NCBI RefSeq assembly: GCF_003970915.1
Contig: NZ_RXOF01000008.1
Span: 62,001 to 126,000, forward strand
DNA: 64,000 nt
Direction: 5' to 3'
Source: Hymenobacter gummosus
GTDB taxonomy: Bacteria; Bacteroidota; Bacteroidia; Cytophagales; Hymenobacteraceae
Of this stretch, positions 44,297 to 51,805 are shown one piece after another; the first letter of the stretch is position 1; the number at the start of each line of letters is the position of its first letter. The notes below the pieces were generated by a model, which saw only the letters and a program-made list of their open reading frames with translations, did not search any database and had not been told where the DNA came from. The position numbers were made by a program, and so were the translations under genes.

Positions 44297-45007
44297 TTAG
44301 CCGGCCGGCACAGGCGGGCCGGCGGGCTTCGGGGCCGGCTCCGGCTGGTGCTGGTTGAAGTACCGCCGGTCGAAGAACGTGAGGGCCATGCCGGGCTGCT
44401 CGTCGAAATCCAGGCCCAGCTGCCGGGCGTTGCGCGAGAGTTGGCGGGTGAGCAGGGCGCGCTCCTGCTTGGTGCCCACGCGGGCGTCGGCCTGCGCCTT
44501 TTTCTGCCCGCTCTGCGCCGTCAGGGCTGCCAGCAGCGCGTCGCGGTGGCCGGCGTAGGTGGTCTTGAAGTCGGCTTCGAAGCCCGCACCCAGCTCGGCC
44601 AGGGCTTTGTCGAAGCGTTCCAGCAGGCCAGGCCACTCGGGGTAGTTGGCGTTGTGGTACTCCGTGGCGCCCTTCGGGTAGAAGCGCAGGCGCTGGGCTT
44701 CGTCCTTGAGCTTGTAGTGGACATACTCGCGGCCCGGGCCCGTAATCCATTTGCGGACCGCCTCCCGGGCGGCATCCAGCGTGAGAGTTTGCCCCTTGCC
44801 GGCGCTGAGCCCCGTGCTGGCGTCACTGCGGTAGCCGAAGTAGGCCGTGAAGCGGGCTTCCGTACTCCCGATCAGGGCATCGAAGCGGCCGCCCTCGTTG
44901 CCTTTGCGCAGGCGTTCCAGGTGGTCCCGCACCCCGGCTTCCAACTCCGGGTTGCTGATGGCTTCGTCCGCAAACCAGTCAGCGAAAATTTTGTCGAACG
45001 ACAACAT
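44297..45007 (-). CDS. Conserved-looking protein of unknown function
   Basis: A 236-residue soluble, mixed alpha/beta protein. Visible blocks are AYFGYRSDASTGLSAGKG, KLKDEAQRLRFYPKGATEY and GMALTFFDRRYFNQHQ; a Pro-rich tail ends it. None is diagnostic for a family I know. The ATG at 45007 (MLSFDKIFADWFADEA) starts the plausible protein; the frame upstream enters the 42-bp repeat array. It lies downstream of that array. Confidence 0.7.
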   Translation of the reverse strand: MLSFDKIFADWFADEAISNPELEAGVRDHLERLRKGNEGGRFDALIGSTEARFTAYFGYRSDASTGLSAGKGQTLTLDAAREAVRKWITGPGREYVHYKLKDEAQRLRFYPKGATEYHNANYPEWPGLLERFDKALAELGAGFEADFKTTYAGHRDALLAALTAQSGQKKAQADARVGTKQERALLTRQLSRNARQLGLDFDEQPGMALTFFDRRYFNQHQPEPAPKPAGPPVPAG

Positions 45008-45076
45008 AAAAAGGTAGTTAGAGTGAGAAATAAACTCGCTCCTATCTACCAGGAATAGTTGAGTTATCCAACTACG

Positions 45077-45126
45077 AAAAGGCCGGTGGCCCCGCCAAAT
45101 CTTCAGCGGGGCCACCGGCCTTTTTA
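45077..45126. terminator. Terminator formed by the first array unit
   Basis: AAAAGGCCGGTGGCCCCGC pairs with the complement ending GGCCTTTT (19-bp stem counting the A/T flanks). It works on both strands and may end the transcript of the 45488 gene. Confidence 0.75.
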
Positions 45127-45414
45127 CGTCAGCCTACTGAAGGTTCAGCGGAGCCACCGGCGTTTTCACGTCGCCCCGCCGAAGGTTCAGCAGGGCTACT
45201 GGAGTTTTCACGTTGCCCCTCGGAAGGTTCAGCGGAGCAACCTGGCTTTTCACGTGGCTCCGCTGAAGGTTCGGTGGAGCCACCGGCGTTTTCACGTCGG
45301 CCCGCTGAAGGTTCAGCGGGGCCACCGGCGTTTTCCTGTTGGCTCGCTGAAGGTTCGGCGGGTTTACGGGCGTTTTCACATCGCCCCGCTGAATCTTCCG
45401 AGGGGCCACCGGGG
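45079..45414. repeat. Tandem array of eight 42-bp hairpin units
   Basis: Eight consecutive units of exactly 42 bp start at 45079, 45121, 45163, 45205, 45247, 45289, 45331 and 45373. From the second unit each begins TTTTCACGTC or a variant, and contains a short palindrome around GAAGGTTC. The first unit alone has a 15-bp perfect stem (GGCCGGTGGCCCCGC at 45081-45095, complement 45106-45120), preceded by AAAA and followed by TTTTT: a perfect bidirectional terminator. The array looks like a terminator hairpin that multiplied. Because 42 is a multiple of 3, both strands stay open and encode similar 14-residue repeats (VAPLNLQRADVKTP). It lies between two minus-strand genes. Confidence 0.92.
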
Positions 45415-45487
45415 AAACTGCCCCAGCCCCGGCCTATCCGCCGGGGCCGACGTTGGGGTGCGGGCGTTGCTTGCCTAGCCCCCTCGC

Positions 45488-46225
45488 CTACTCCGCGCCC
45501 TGCCCCTGCTGAAACTGCTTCAGAATCTGCTGCTCGGCGCGGGTGTGGTTGGCCCGGTACTCGGCGTGCTGCTGCTCGCTACGCCCGGAGCCCAGGCCCT
45601 GCAGATGCGCGCGCAGCTTGTCGGCCGGCCAGTCCTGCCCGTAGGAGGGCGTGCCCGGCTGCTGCCGCCACGACTCGTGCAGCTTGCCCGCGTCCACCGC
45701 GTCGAAGCCCAGCTCGTCCACCACGGCCATTACCTGCTGCTTGGCGGCGGCCTCATCCGAGGCCACCGGCAGCGCAATGCGCCCCGGCGTGCCCTGGGGC
45801 TGCCCTTTCTCCACGATGTGGTGGGCGTAGATGTTGTTGAAGACCTTCACCACCGGGCGGCCCAGCTGCTGCTGCACCCACTCGCTCTCGGTCAGCGGCC
45901 CGTGCTCCAGCTCCTCAATGCGGCCGTCGCGCAGCACCGGGTAGTAGTTGCTGGTATCGATGATGGGCACGTTGGCCGGCACGTCTTTGAGCAGGTCCTG
46001 GGGCAGGTCGGGAATGTTCTTGAGCGGGATGGTCACCACGAGGAGGTCGGTGCCGCGCCGGGCGGCTTCCTCGGCCGTCACGGCCTGGGCGCCCGTTTTC
46101 TGCTCCACGTCCCGGAGCGTTTCGGGCCCGCGGGAGTTGGCAATGTATACCTGGTGGCCGAGGCCCGTCAGCCGCACGGCCAACGCGCTGCCGATGTGGC
46201 CCGCGCCGATGATTCCGATGTTCAT
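45488..46225 (-). CDS. NAD(P)-dependent oxidoreductase, F420_oxidored/NpdG-like
   Basis: A 245-residue protein with an N-terminal dinucleotide fold GIIGAGHIGSALA (about 4-16). The following strand TDLLVVTIPLKNIPDLPQDL and IIDTSNYYPVLRDG agree with F420-dependent reductase-like or similar NADP-binding families. C-terminal part is charged. It reduces an unknown substrate. Start ATG gives MNIGIIGAGHIGSAL, at the family N-terminus. Confidence 0.88.
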   Translation of the reverse strand: MNIGIIGAGHIGSALAVRLTGLGHQVYIANSRGPETLRDVEQKTGAQAVTAEEAARRGTDLLVVTIPLKNIPDLPQDLLKDVPANVPIIDTSNYYPVLRDGRIEELEHGPLTESEWVQQQLGRPVVKVFNNIYAHHIVEKGQPQGTPGRIALPVASDEAAAKQQVMAVVDELGFDAVDAGKLHESWRQQPGTPSYGQDWPADKLRAHLQGLGSGRSEQQHAEYRANHTRAEQQILKQFQQGQGAE

Positions 46226-46435
46226 GGGGTGTCTGAGGTTGGGCGCCGGCCGGGGCCGGCGCAGGTTCAGGCAGGTAGACAGCGGAGCCGGGCGTTTGTT
46301 TGGTGGGGGGCGGTGGGGCGTTGGAAACCGCTGGAATGCGCAACGCCGCCGGAGCGGGGGCTCGGGCGGCGTTCTTTTGTGAGACGAGGTTTTTTCGATG
46401 GTCTAGTCGTCGCAGCCATGAGAAAGCAAATCTCT

Positions 46436-46930
46436 CTAACGACCAAGATATTCTAATAAGTCATCTGTATCCCCACCATTCTCTTTAAATGAATCATAAT
46501 CTCCAAATTGACCGCCAGACAAAACCTCAAAATTCCATTTATCTATCTCATCAGATTCATTCTCATAATCATTTGCATTCTTATCATCATAATAGGAATC
46601 AGGAACACAAGTGTCACGTCCGCAGACGATGCAAATCCCATCTTCATCAATATCGTGCTTACCATAGCCATCTGCGCATGTCAAGTTATGTTCAACAGCA
46701 ATTTGCTCATCATATTTTTTCGCCTTAAGTCGAAGAACCTCCTTTGCTTTATCGCTTAAGCTTACGCCTCTTAGATGATAATCCGTATTTATGTAGAAAT
46801 GGTCAAGATTAACAATACACCATTCTAAGTAAGTTGGATCTTTTTCAGCTACCTCAAATATCATTAAATCAGAGTACTTGCCAAACTCCATTTGACTCAA
46901 ATCACCGTACGCTTTGATTATATATTCCAT
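46436..46930 (-). CDS. AT-rich gene with an exonuclease-X-C-terminal/DUF3820-like motif
   Basis: A 164-residue protein with a base composition and codon use (many AAA, GAT, TAT) clearly unlike its neighbours, a sign of recent transfer. MEFGKYSDLMIFEVAEKDPT and YLEWCIVN (about 14-41) match the small domain found at the C-terminus of some RNase T/exonuclease X proteins and DUF3820. Cys85, Cys100, Cys103 and Cys108 may form a zinc site. It lies beyond the oldest hutU remnant, so it could be cargo of the same insertion series. Its role is unknown, perhaps DNA or defence related. Confidence 0.78.
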   Translation of the reverse strand: MEYIIKAYGDLSQMEFGKYSDLMIFEVAEKDPTYLEWCIVNLDHFYINTDYHLRGVSLSDKAKEVLRLKAKKYDEQIAVEHNLTCADGYGKHDIDEDGICIVCGRDTCVPDSYYDDKNANDYENESDEIDKWNFEVLSGGQFGDYDSFKENGGDTDDLLEYLGR

Positions 46931-46980
46931 GTGTTCTGGGTTTTAAACAATCGTTTCACTGCTCTAAGGTTTTTGCTATG

Positions 46981-47057
46981 GACTCTTGGGCCACCTGTTA
47001 GTTTAACTCGTAGCCCGAGTCAGGGTGGCAAAAGACGCTCATGCCGGGGGCTATAGC
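46981..47057 (-). pseudogene. Degraded copy 1 of the hutU 3' end
   Basis: This stretch aligns with the last part of hutU (49050-49130), including CTCTTGGGCCACCTG and GACGCTCATGCCGGG, with clear divergence and an in-frame stop on the minus strand (reading YELN then TAA). Immediately after it the sequence GAAGCTAATCAGATTCC (47058-47074) is shared with copy 2 (16 of 17 bases). It is the most decayed of the copies. Confidence 0.82.
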
Positions 47058-47144
47058 GAAGCTAATCAGATTCCTGTACCAGCCCAAGCTTCTTCAGCCC
47101 CACCGCAGCGGCAGACCGTGGGCCAGGGCGGTCTGCACTCCGTA

Positions 47145-47315
47145 TCATTTTCGGGCGGCCGGCGCAGGCCCGTTCCCAGTAGCGCGGCGTTTCTGCTTCT
47201 GTTTGCTAGCCGCCACGAAGCGGGCTATTTCCTGGGCGTCCTGCGGCGTCAGCGGCTCAGCCGGCGCTATAACCAAATCCACCTCGCGGGGCTCGATACC
47301 TAGTTTCTTGGTCAT
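47145..47315 (-). CDS. Small 56-residue protein paired with the GNAT-like protein, homologue of the 48128 gene
   Basis: Minus-strand ATG-to-TGA frame, 56 residues, starting MTKKLGIEPREVDLVI and continuing APAEPLTPQDAQEIARFVAA. It is plainly homologous to the 60-residue protein at 48128-48310. It begins 8 bp after the stop of the GNAT-like gene (47324), so the two form a unit. It has a basic C-terminus (SKQKQKRR). An antitoxin or adaptor role is inferred from the pairing with toxin-like genes in both cassettes. Confidence 0.8.
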   Translation of the reverse strand: MTKKLGIEPREVDLVIAPAEPLTPQDAQEIARFVAASKQKQKRRATGNGPAPAARK

Positions 47316-47323
47316 TGGTCGGG

Positions 47324-47866
47324 TCAGCTGGGAAAAGGGAAATCGTTGAAATAGCGTGCTGCCAATTTACGAGCCGCCGGGTACTCAATGGCCATGCGTT
47401 GGCCGCCGATGGGCGTCGCGCCCAGGGTGTCGGCGTAATGGTGTAGCAACGCTGTTTTGGAAACAAAGGCTACGTACCCATCGTGCCCACGCTCGAACGC
47501 CAGTTTGCAGGCAAACGCCACCAAGTTGCCGGGCACGCCGAGGTAAAGCTTTTGTTTGCCCTTGTTGAATGTGGCGCTTTCCAGCAAGTGCATATACAGA
47601 AAGCCCTGCATTTCCTCCAGGCTAATCAGGCCTTGAATGATGGTCGGGTTATCCTCCGTGGTCAACTGAAACACCTGCCGGCCAGCCGTGCGCAGCTCCT
47701 TTTGCCAGTCAAAAGCCCAATCCGGTTTGCGGATTAGGCTTTTGCTGGTGACTGGGGTAACGACGGTAGCAAATACTTCCTTGGAAATGACATTTTCAAT
47801 CGAATTGGTCAGCTTGTCGATGCGGACTGCAATGCCTTTGGAAGCCTGGCTACCTGGGTTTTTCAT
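47324..47866 (-). CDS. GNAT-like acetyltransferase, possible toxin of a TA-like cassette
   Basis: A 180-residue protein. The C-terminal half has the GNAT-type pattern: LYLGVPGNLVAFACKLAFER (about 108-127) as acetyl-CoA-binding region and GYVAFVSKTALLHHYADTLG (130-149), with GGQRMAIEYPAARKLAARYF after it. The first half (IDKLTNSIENVISKEVFATV) is specific to this group. Similar proteins with a small downstream partner occur in Bacteroidota, as far as I recall. It precedes the 56-residue gene and is flanked by two hutU 3' remnants. The toxin role is a guess based on the parallel with the MazF cassette. Confidence 0.75.
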   Translation of the reverse strand: MKNPGSQASKGIAVRIDKLTNSIENVISKEVFATVVTPVTSKSLIRKPDWAFDWQKELRTAGRQVFQLTTEDNPTIIQGLISLEEMQGFLYMHLLESATFNKGKQKLYLGVPGNLVAFACKLAFERGHDGYVAFVSKTALLHHYADTLGATPIGGQRMAIEYPAARKLAARYFNDFPFPS

Positions 47867-47880
47867 ACAGACGAAGCTAC

Positions 47881-47987
47881 TTACGCCCGGCCCGGAATCT
47901 TCGCCCCGCGCTCCTGGGCTACCTGCCGGGCCAGCTCATAGCCGGTGCCGGCGTGGCGGAAGACGCCCATACCGGGGTCGGTAGTGA
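47881..47987 (-). pseudogene. Copy 2 of the hutU 3' end
   Basis: These 107 bases align with the native hutU 3' end (49023-49129) with 12 differences by my count. Read on the minus strand they give [18 protein letters not shown], then [16 protein letters not shown] and a stop; the native end reads ...[16 protein letters not shown], so the copy keeps the coding pattern. The identity ends at about 47987; beyond it GAAGCTAAGCAGATTCC (47986-48002) is shared with copy 1, not with hutU. Between 48030 and about 48120 the minus strand is open and reads ...LLISDFGAVPGLPVLNPHD before TGA, possibly a remnant of another gene. Confidence 0.88.
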
Positions 47988-48127
47988 AGCTAAGCAGATT
48001 CCCGCTATAGCTGCAAGCTTCATTTTACCTCACCGCGGCCCCAGTTGCCCCGCGTCGTGCGGGTTCAGCACGGGCAGACCGGGCACGGCTCCAAAGTCGC
48101 TGATGAGCAGCGACAGGGCGTGGGCTA

Positions 48128-48310
48128 TTATTTGGTGGTGGCTGGCACTGGTTGTTGAGTAGAAGCTGCTTCTAATGCGCGGCGTTTCTGCTTCTGTTTG
48201 CTGGCCGCCATGAAGCGGGCTATTTCCTGAGCGGCCTGCGGCGTCAGCGGCTCGGCAGGCCCCACGCTTAAATCTACCTCGCGGGGTTCGATGCCTAGTT
48301 TCTTGCTCAT
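48128..48310 (-). CDS. Small 60-residue protein following mazF
   Basis: A 60-residue protein starting MSKKLGIEPREVDLSVGPAE with the same core PLTPQAAQEIARFMAASK as the 47145 protein. Its ATG overlaps the mazF stop (ATGA), so it is translated with mazF. It is a third member of a MazE-like/MazF operon, which normally has two genes; it could be an accessory antitoxin or regulator. Unlike MazE it has no recognised DNA-binding fold. Confidence 0.82.
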   Translation of the reverse strand: MSKKLGIEPREVDLSVGPAEPLTPQAAQEIARFMAASKQKQKRRALEAASTQQPVPATTK

Positions 48311-48657
48311 GATAAATTCAGCTGAAACTTCAGGGCAGCTTCCACCGCTTCCCGCACGTCGGCCGTCCGAACGGCGCCGTAGCGTAGCGTGAGCCGTTGC
48401 TTGTCCAAGGTGCGAATCTGGTAGGCCAGGGCTATCGACTCGTTCGGGAGCCCGCCGCTGCCAGCGGGCAGCAATGCTTCATTCGGGTAAACGCGCCGGC
48501 CGGGTTTGCGCGAGGTCAAGGGCAGCACGTTCACCACGCGCAGCAAGTCATTCAGCGCGTCGTCGCTGATGACGAGTACCGGGCGGGTTTTGCCCTGCTC
48601 CGAGCCTAGCACCGGGTCCAGATCGGCCCGGTAGATTTCCCAGCGCCGGATGCTCAT
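48307..48657 (-). CDS. MazF/PemK-type toxin endoribonuclease
   Basis: A 116-residue MazF-family protein. WEIYRADLDPVLGSEQGKTR then PVLVISDDALNDLL is the usual N-terminal half; VLPLTSRK and YQIRTLDKQRL follow. MazF toxins cut mRNA at short sequences when the antitoxin is degraded. Start and stop overlap the genes on both sides by ATGA, giving a tightly coupled three-gene unit on the minus strand. Confidence 0.93.
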   Translation of the reverse strand: MSIRRWEIYRADLDPVLGSEQGKTRPVLVISDDALNDLLRVVNVLPLTSRKPGRRVYPNEALLPAGSGGLPNESIALAYQIRTLDKQRLTLRYGAVRTADVREAVEAALKFQLNLS

Positions 48658-48911
48658 AGCTGCTCGGCGTCGGCAAACGCAAAATCGTCGTTGACCTCGC
48701 GCATATCCGCCAGATACTGCGGGTCGTGCGCGGCCTGCCGCATCAGGGCCAGCTGCTCATCCCTGCGCGCAACTACCGGCGCGGGGCGGGCCTCGGGCGT
48801 CAGCGCCTCATGGTCCGACAAGGCCCATTTGACCACGGCGGCGGCGGCTACCCCAGCCAAAGCGGCCAGGGCATTCACCAGGGAGTCGTAGGAGGAGGTG
48901 CGGGTGCTCAT
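48654..48911 (-). CDS. Probable antitoxin of the MazF unit
   Basis: An 85-residue protein upstream of mazF with ATGA overlap at its stop. An Ala-rich, hydrophobic segment (about 10-30) is followed by AHDPQYLADMREVNDDFAFA, a tail common to antitoxins of MazF-like toxins. The N-terminal DNA-binding part of classical MazE is not obvious. Start at 48911 (MSTRTSSYDSLVNALAAL) is preferred to an upstream Met at 48959. Confidence 0.8.
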   Translation of the reverse strand: MSTRTSSYDSLVNALAALAGVAAAAVVKWALSDHEALTPEARPAPVVARRDEQLALMRQAAHDPQYLADMREVNDDFAFADAEQL

Positions 48912-49022
48912 AAAAACGTGAAACAACAGTACGCCAGAAGTTACGCAAACGACGGGCAACGCGGTGCTACCACGACGCCGGTGTTACGGACCATTGCCTA
49001 ACACCGGCGCGGCGGTAGTTTA

Positions 49023-50786
49023 TTATGCTAGCCCCGGAATCTTCGCCCCGCGCTCTTGGGCTACCTGCTGGGCCAGTTCGTAGCCGGCGTCGGCGTGGCG
49101 GAAGACGCCCATGCCGGGGTCGGTGGTGAGTACGCGGCGCAGGCGCTCGGCTTTTTCGGGGGTGCCGGTGGCCACTATCACCATGCCGGAGTGCGTGCTG
49201 TTGCCGATGCCCACGCCGCCGCCGTTGTGCAGGCTCACCCAATCGGCGCCGGAGGCGGTGTTGGCCAGGGCGTTGAGCAGGGGCCAGTCGGCCACGGCGT
49301 CAGAGCCGTCCTTCATGCCCTCGGTTTCGCGGTTGGGCGAGGCCACGGAGCCGCAGTCGAGGTGGTCCCGGCCGATGACGATGGGGGCCGAGACTTCACC
49401 GCGGGCCACCAGGTCGTTGATGACCAGGCCGAACTTTTCCCGCTCGCCGTAGCCCAGCCAGCACACGCGGGCGGGCAGGCCGATGAAGGGCACCTTGGCC
49501 TGGGCCTTCTCAATCCAGCGGGCCAGCATCTTGTTGTCGGGGAAGGTTTCGAGCAGGGCGCGGTCGATGCGCAGGATGTCCTGCGGGTCGCCGCTGAGGG
49601 CCGCCCAGCGGAAGGGGCCTTTGCCCTCGCAGAACAGCGGGCGGATGTAGCCGGGCACGAAGCCGGGGTACAGGAACTGTCCGTTTTCGTCGCGCACCCG
49701 CAGGCCGCCTTTTTCGGCTTGGCCGCGCAGGTTGTTGCCGTAGTCGAGGGCCACGGCCCCGCCGGCCTGCATGTCGATAATGGCCTGGCAGTGCTTCACG
49801 ATGGAGGCCAGGGCCTGGCGCTTGAACTCCTCGGGGTTGTCCTTGCGCAGCTGCAATACTTGGTCGATGTCGCCCTCGGGAATGTAGTCCATCAGGTCGT
49901 GGGCCGAGGTCTGGTCGGTTACGATGTCGGCCTTATAGCCGCGCGCCAGCAGCTCGGGCAGCACGGTGGCGGCGTTGCCGGTCAGGCCGATGCTCCAGCC
50001 TTTGCGCTCCTGCTTGTACTGCTGCATCAGCTCCAGGGCGTGGTCCAGGTCGCGGGCCTGCTCGTCCACGTAGCCTTCGCGCACCTTCTGCTTCACGCGG
50101 GCGTCGATGGGCTCGATGACCAGGCACACGCCGTCGTTCATGGTCACGGCCAGCGGCTGGGCGCCCGACATGCCGCCCAGGCCGGCGGTGATGGTGACGG
50201 TGCCGGCCAGCGTGCCGCCGAAGTGCTTGTCGGCCACGGCGGCGAAGGTTTCGTAGGTGCCCTGCAGGATGCCCTGGGTGGCAATGTAAATCCAGGAGCC
50301 GGCCGTCATCTGCCCGTACATCATCAGGCCGAGCTTGTCCAGCTCGTCGAAGTACTCCTGGGTGCTCCAGGCGGGCACGATGTTGGAGTTGGCAATGAGC
50401 ACCCGCGGGGCGTGGGCCCAGGTGCGAATCACGCCCACGGCCTTGCCCGACTGCACCAGCATGGTTTCGTCGGCCTCCAGGTTCTTGAGGGTACTCACGA
50501 TGGTCTGAAACTCCTTCCAGTTGCGGGCCGCGCGGCCGGCGCCGCCGTACACAATCAGCTCGTCGTACACCAGCGACACGGCCGGGTCCAGGTTGTTTTC
50601 GAGCATGCGCAGGGCCGCTTCGGCTTCCCAGGTTTTGCAGCGCAGCTCGGAGCCGTGCTTGGCCTTCACGGTTTCGGCGGGCTTGTACTCGTAGTACATG
50701 GGCCGGGTGGCCTGCTGGCCGGTAGCCGAGGATTTGCTGGTGGCTTCGAGGTTCAGCTCGGGCGTTTCGAGGGCGGAGTGCGACAT
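49023..50786 (-). CDS. hutU: Urocanate hydratase
   Basis: Second step of histidine degradation: urocanate plus water gives 4-imidazolone-5-propionate using tightly bound NAD. The protein has 587 residues, and the family block [34 protein letters not shown] and [12 protein letters not shown] are intact, as is [17 protein letters not shown] at 50786 ([12 protein letters not shown]) is selected; the frame extends upstream to 50894 without family sequence. It reads away from the AT-rich insertion region, whose left flank repeats its own 3' end. Confidence 0.97.
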   Translation of the reverse strand: MSHSALETPELNLEATSKSSATGQQATRPMYYEYKPAETVKAKHGSELRCKTWEAEAALRMLENNLDPAVSLVYDELIVYGGAGRAARNWKEFQTIVSTLKNLEADETMLVQSGKAVGVIRTWAHAPRVLIANSNIVPAWSTQEYFDELDKLGLMMYGQMTAGSWIYIATQGILQGTYETFAAVADKHFGGTLAGTVTITAGLGGMSGAQPLAVTMNDGVCLVIEPIDARVKQKVREGYVDEQARDLDHALELMQQYKQERKGWSIGLTGNAATVLPELLARGYKADIVTDQTSAHDLMDYIPEGDIDQVLQLRKDNPEEFKRQALASIVKHCQAIIDMQAGGAVALDYGNNLRGQAEKGGLRVRDENGQFLYPGFVPGYIRPLFCEGKGPFRWAALSGDPQDILRIDRALLETFPDNKMLARWIEKAQAKVPFIGLPARVCWLGYGEREKFGLVINDLVARGEVSAPIVIGRDHLDCGSVASPNRETEGMKDGSDAVADWPLLNALANTASGADWVSLHNGGGVGIGNSTHSGMVIVATGTPEKAERLRRVLTTDPGMGVFRHADAGYELAQQVAQERGAKIPGLA

Positions 50787-51155
50787 GGCGGGGTGGGGAG
50801 AATCAGGGGATTGGGTAGAGCGGCGAATATAGCGTTTTCGGCGGCTGGCCCCGGCGCTTTTTGCCCGGCCGAGGTTGGGCCGGGCGGCCAGCAAAAGCCC
50901 GTTTCAGGGTTGTTGGCCGACTTTGATTGCGGGGGAGCCTCAAGAAGCCGGGAGCTTGGCAGATGGCAATTACCCGCTAAGCTCGACATTAAAATAATCT
51001 AATCTAACCTGCTTATAGACGAGCTTAATGCAACCAAAACATTTTTTTTTCATAAAACAGGGTTACCTCTCCCCGGGCACTGTATCAAGGGGCACGGCGC
51101 TGGTCATGCGGCCAGGGTCGGGTTTCAACCATCTTCACCAAACACCTTACCCCAC
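50787..51155. other. Divergent promoter region of hutU and the Gly-rich lipoprotein gene
   Basis: The stretch 50985-51060 is AT-rich with a T10 run (about 51041-51050), likely part of the lipoprotein promoter. I see no exact TAnnTTTG box and no gene. Confidence 0.4.
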
Positions 51156-51560
51156 ATGAGAAAGATTCTGTTTATGGCCCTGGCCGCCGCCTCGTTCACG
51201 TTCGCCTCCTGCGGGGGCAACCAGCAGGAAGGCGGCGCCGGCGGCACTGGCACTGAAAGCGGCTCGGGCACCGACGCCAGCAGCGGCGAGGCCGACGGCG
51301 GCGGTATGGAGTCGGGCGGCGGCGACGCCAGCATGGGCGCCGACACGAGCGGCACGGGCGGTAGCACCACCGGCGGCACCATGACCGGCAGCGGCACCAC
51401 CGGCAGCACCACCATGGGCGGCACCACCGATGCCAGCACCGGCGGCTCGACGGCCGGCGGCAGCACCACGGGTGGCTCCACGGCCGGCGGCTCGACCACC
51501 GGCGGCAGCACGGCCGGCGGCACCGGCTCGACGGGCGGCGGCACCACCGGCGGCCGCTAG
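51156..51560 (+). CDS. Gly/Ser/Thr-rich low-complexity lipoprotein
   Basis: A 134-residue protein. MRKILFMALAAASFTFASC is an SPII signal (lipobox FASC), and the rest is almost entirely Gly, Ser, Thr and some Ala/Asp, with a near-exact repeat GGSTAGGSTTGGSTAGGSTT at the end. No charge-rich or folded domain is visible. It may be a surface spacer or matrix component. The repeat could vary in copy number. A terminator follows. Confidence 0.78.
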   Translation: MRKILFMALAAASFTFASCGGNQQEGGAGGTGTESGSGTDASSGEADGGGMESGGGDASMGADTSGTGGSTTGGTMTGSGTTGSTTMGGTTDASTGGSTAGGSTTGGSTAGGSTTGGSTAGGTGSTGGGTTGGR

Positions 51561-51596
51561 GCTCGCCGTCGACTGCGCGCGGACAACGTGCAAACA

Positions 51597-51627
51597 AAAG
51601 GCCTCCCGGCAGCGGGGGGCTTTTTTT
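51597..51627 (+). terminator. Rho-independent terminator
   Basis: GCCTCCCG (51601-51608) pairs, with a mismatch, with CGGGGGGC (51613-51620), then TTTTTTT. Confidence 0.85.
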
Positions 51628-51805
51628 GTGGTCTTGGGCCTGGGTGCTGCGGCGCTGGAGCCGGCGGCGCATCGGGCTACCGAAGCCGTAAGACCGGGGC
51701 CGCCGACGGGGCCGCGGCGCAATAACCAGCTGATGCGGCGGCTCAAACGCACCCCTGCCCGGCCAACGTACGTACGCCCAGCTACACCAAAACACCCCGA
51801 CCCCG

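Larger units (their letters stand above)
46980..49130. other. Region of repeated insertions at the 3' end of hutU
   Basis: From right to left: intact hutU end, MazF unit, hutU remnant copy 2, GNAT-like unit, hutU remnant copy 1, then the AT-rich gene. Both toxin-like units end with the shared motif GAAGCTAA-CAGATTCC next to a hutU remnant. This fits a series of insertions that each brought a replacement for the last about 107 bp of hutU. No integrase is visible, so the mechanism is inferred. Confidence 0.7.

Noticed and set aside
45059-45478. A peptide-repeat gene within the 42-bp array
   Set aside because: Both strands are equally open because 42 is divisible by 3, and no ATG start or flanking signal favours a gene. 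I report the array as a repeat.
49056-51002. A 648-codon plus-strand frame opposite hutU
   Set aside because: hutU is unmistakable on the minus strand; the opposite frame has no motif.
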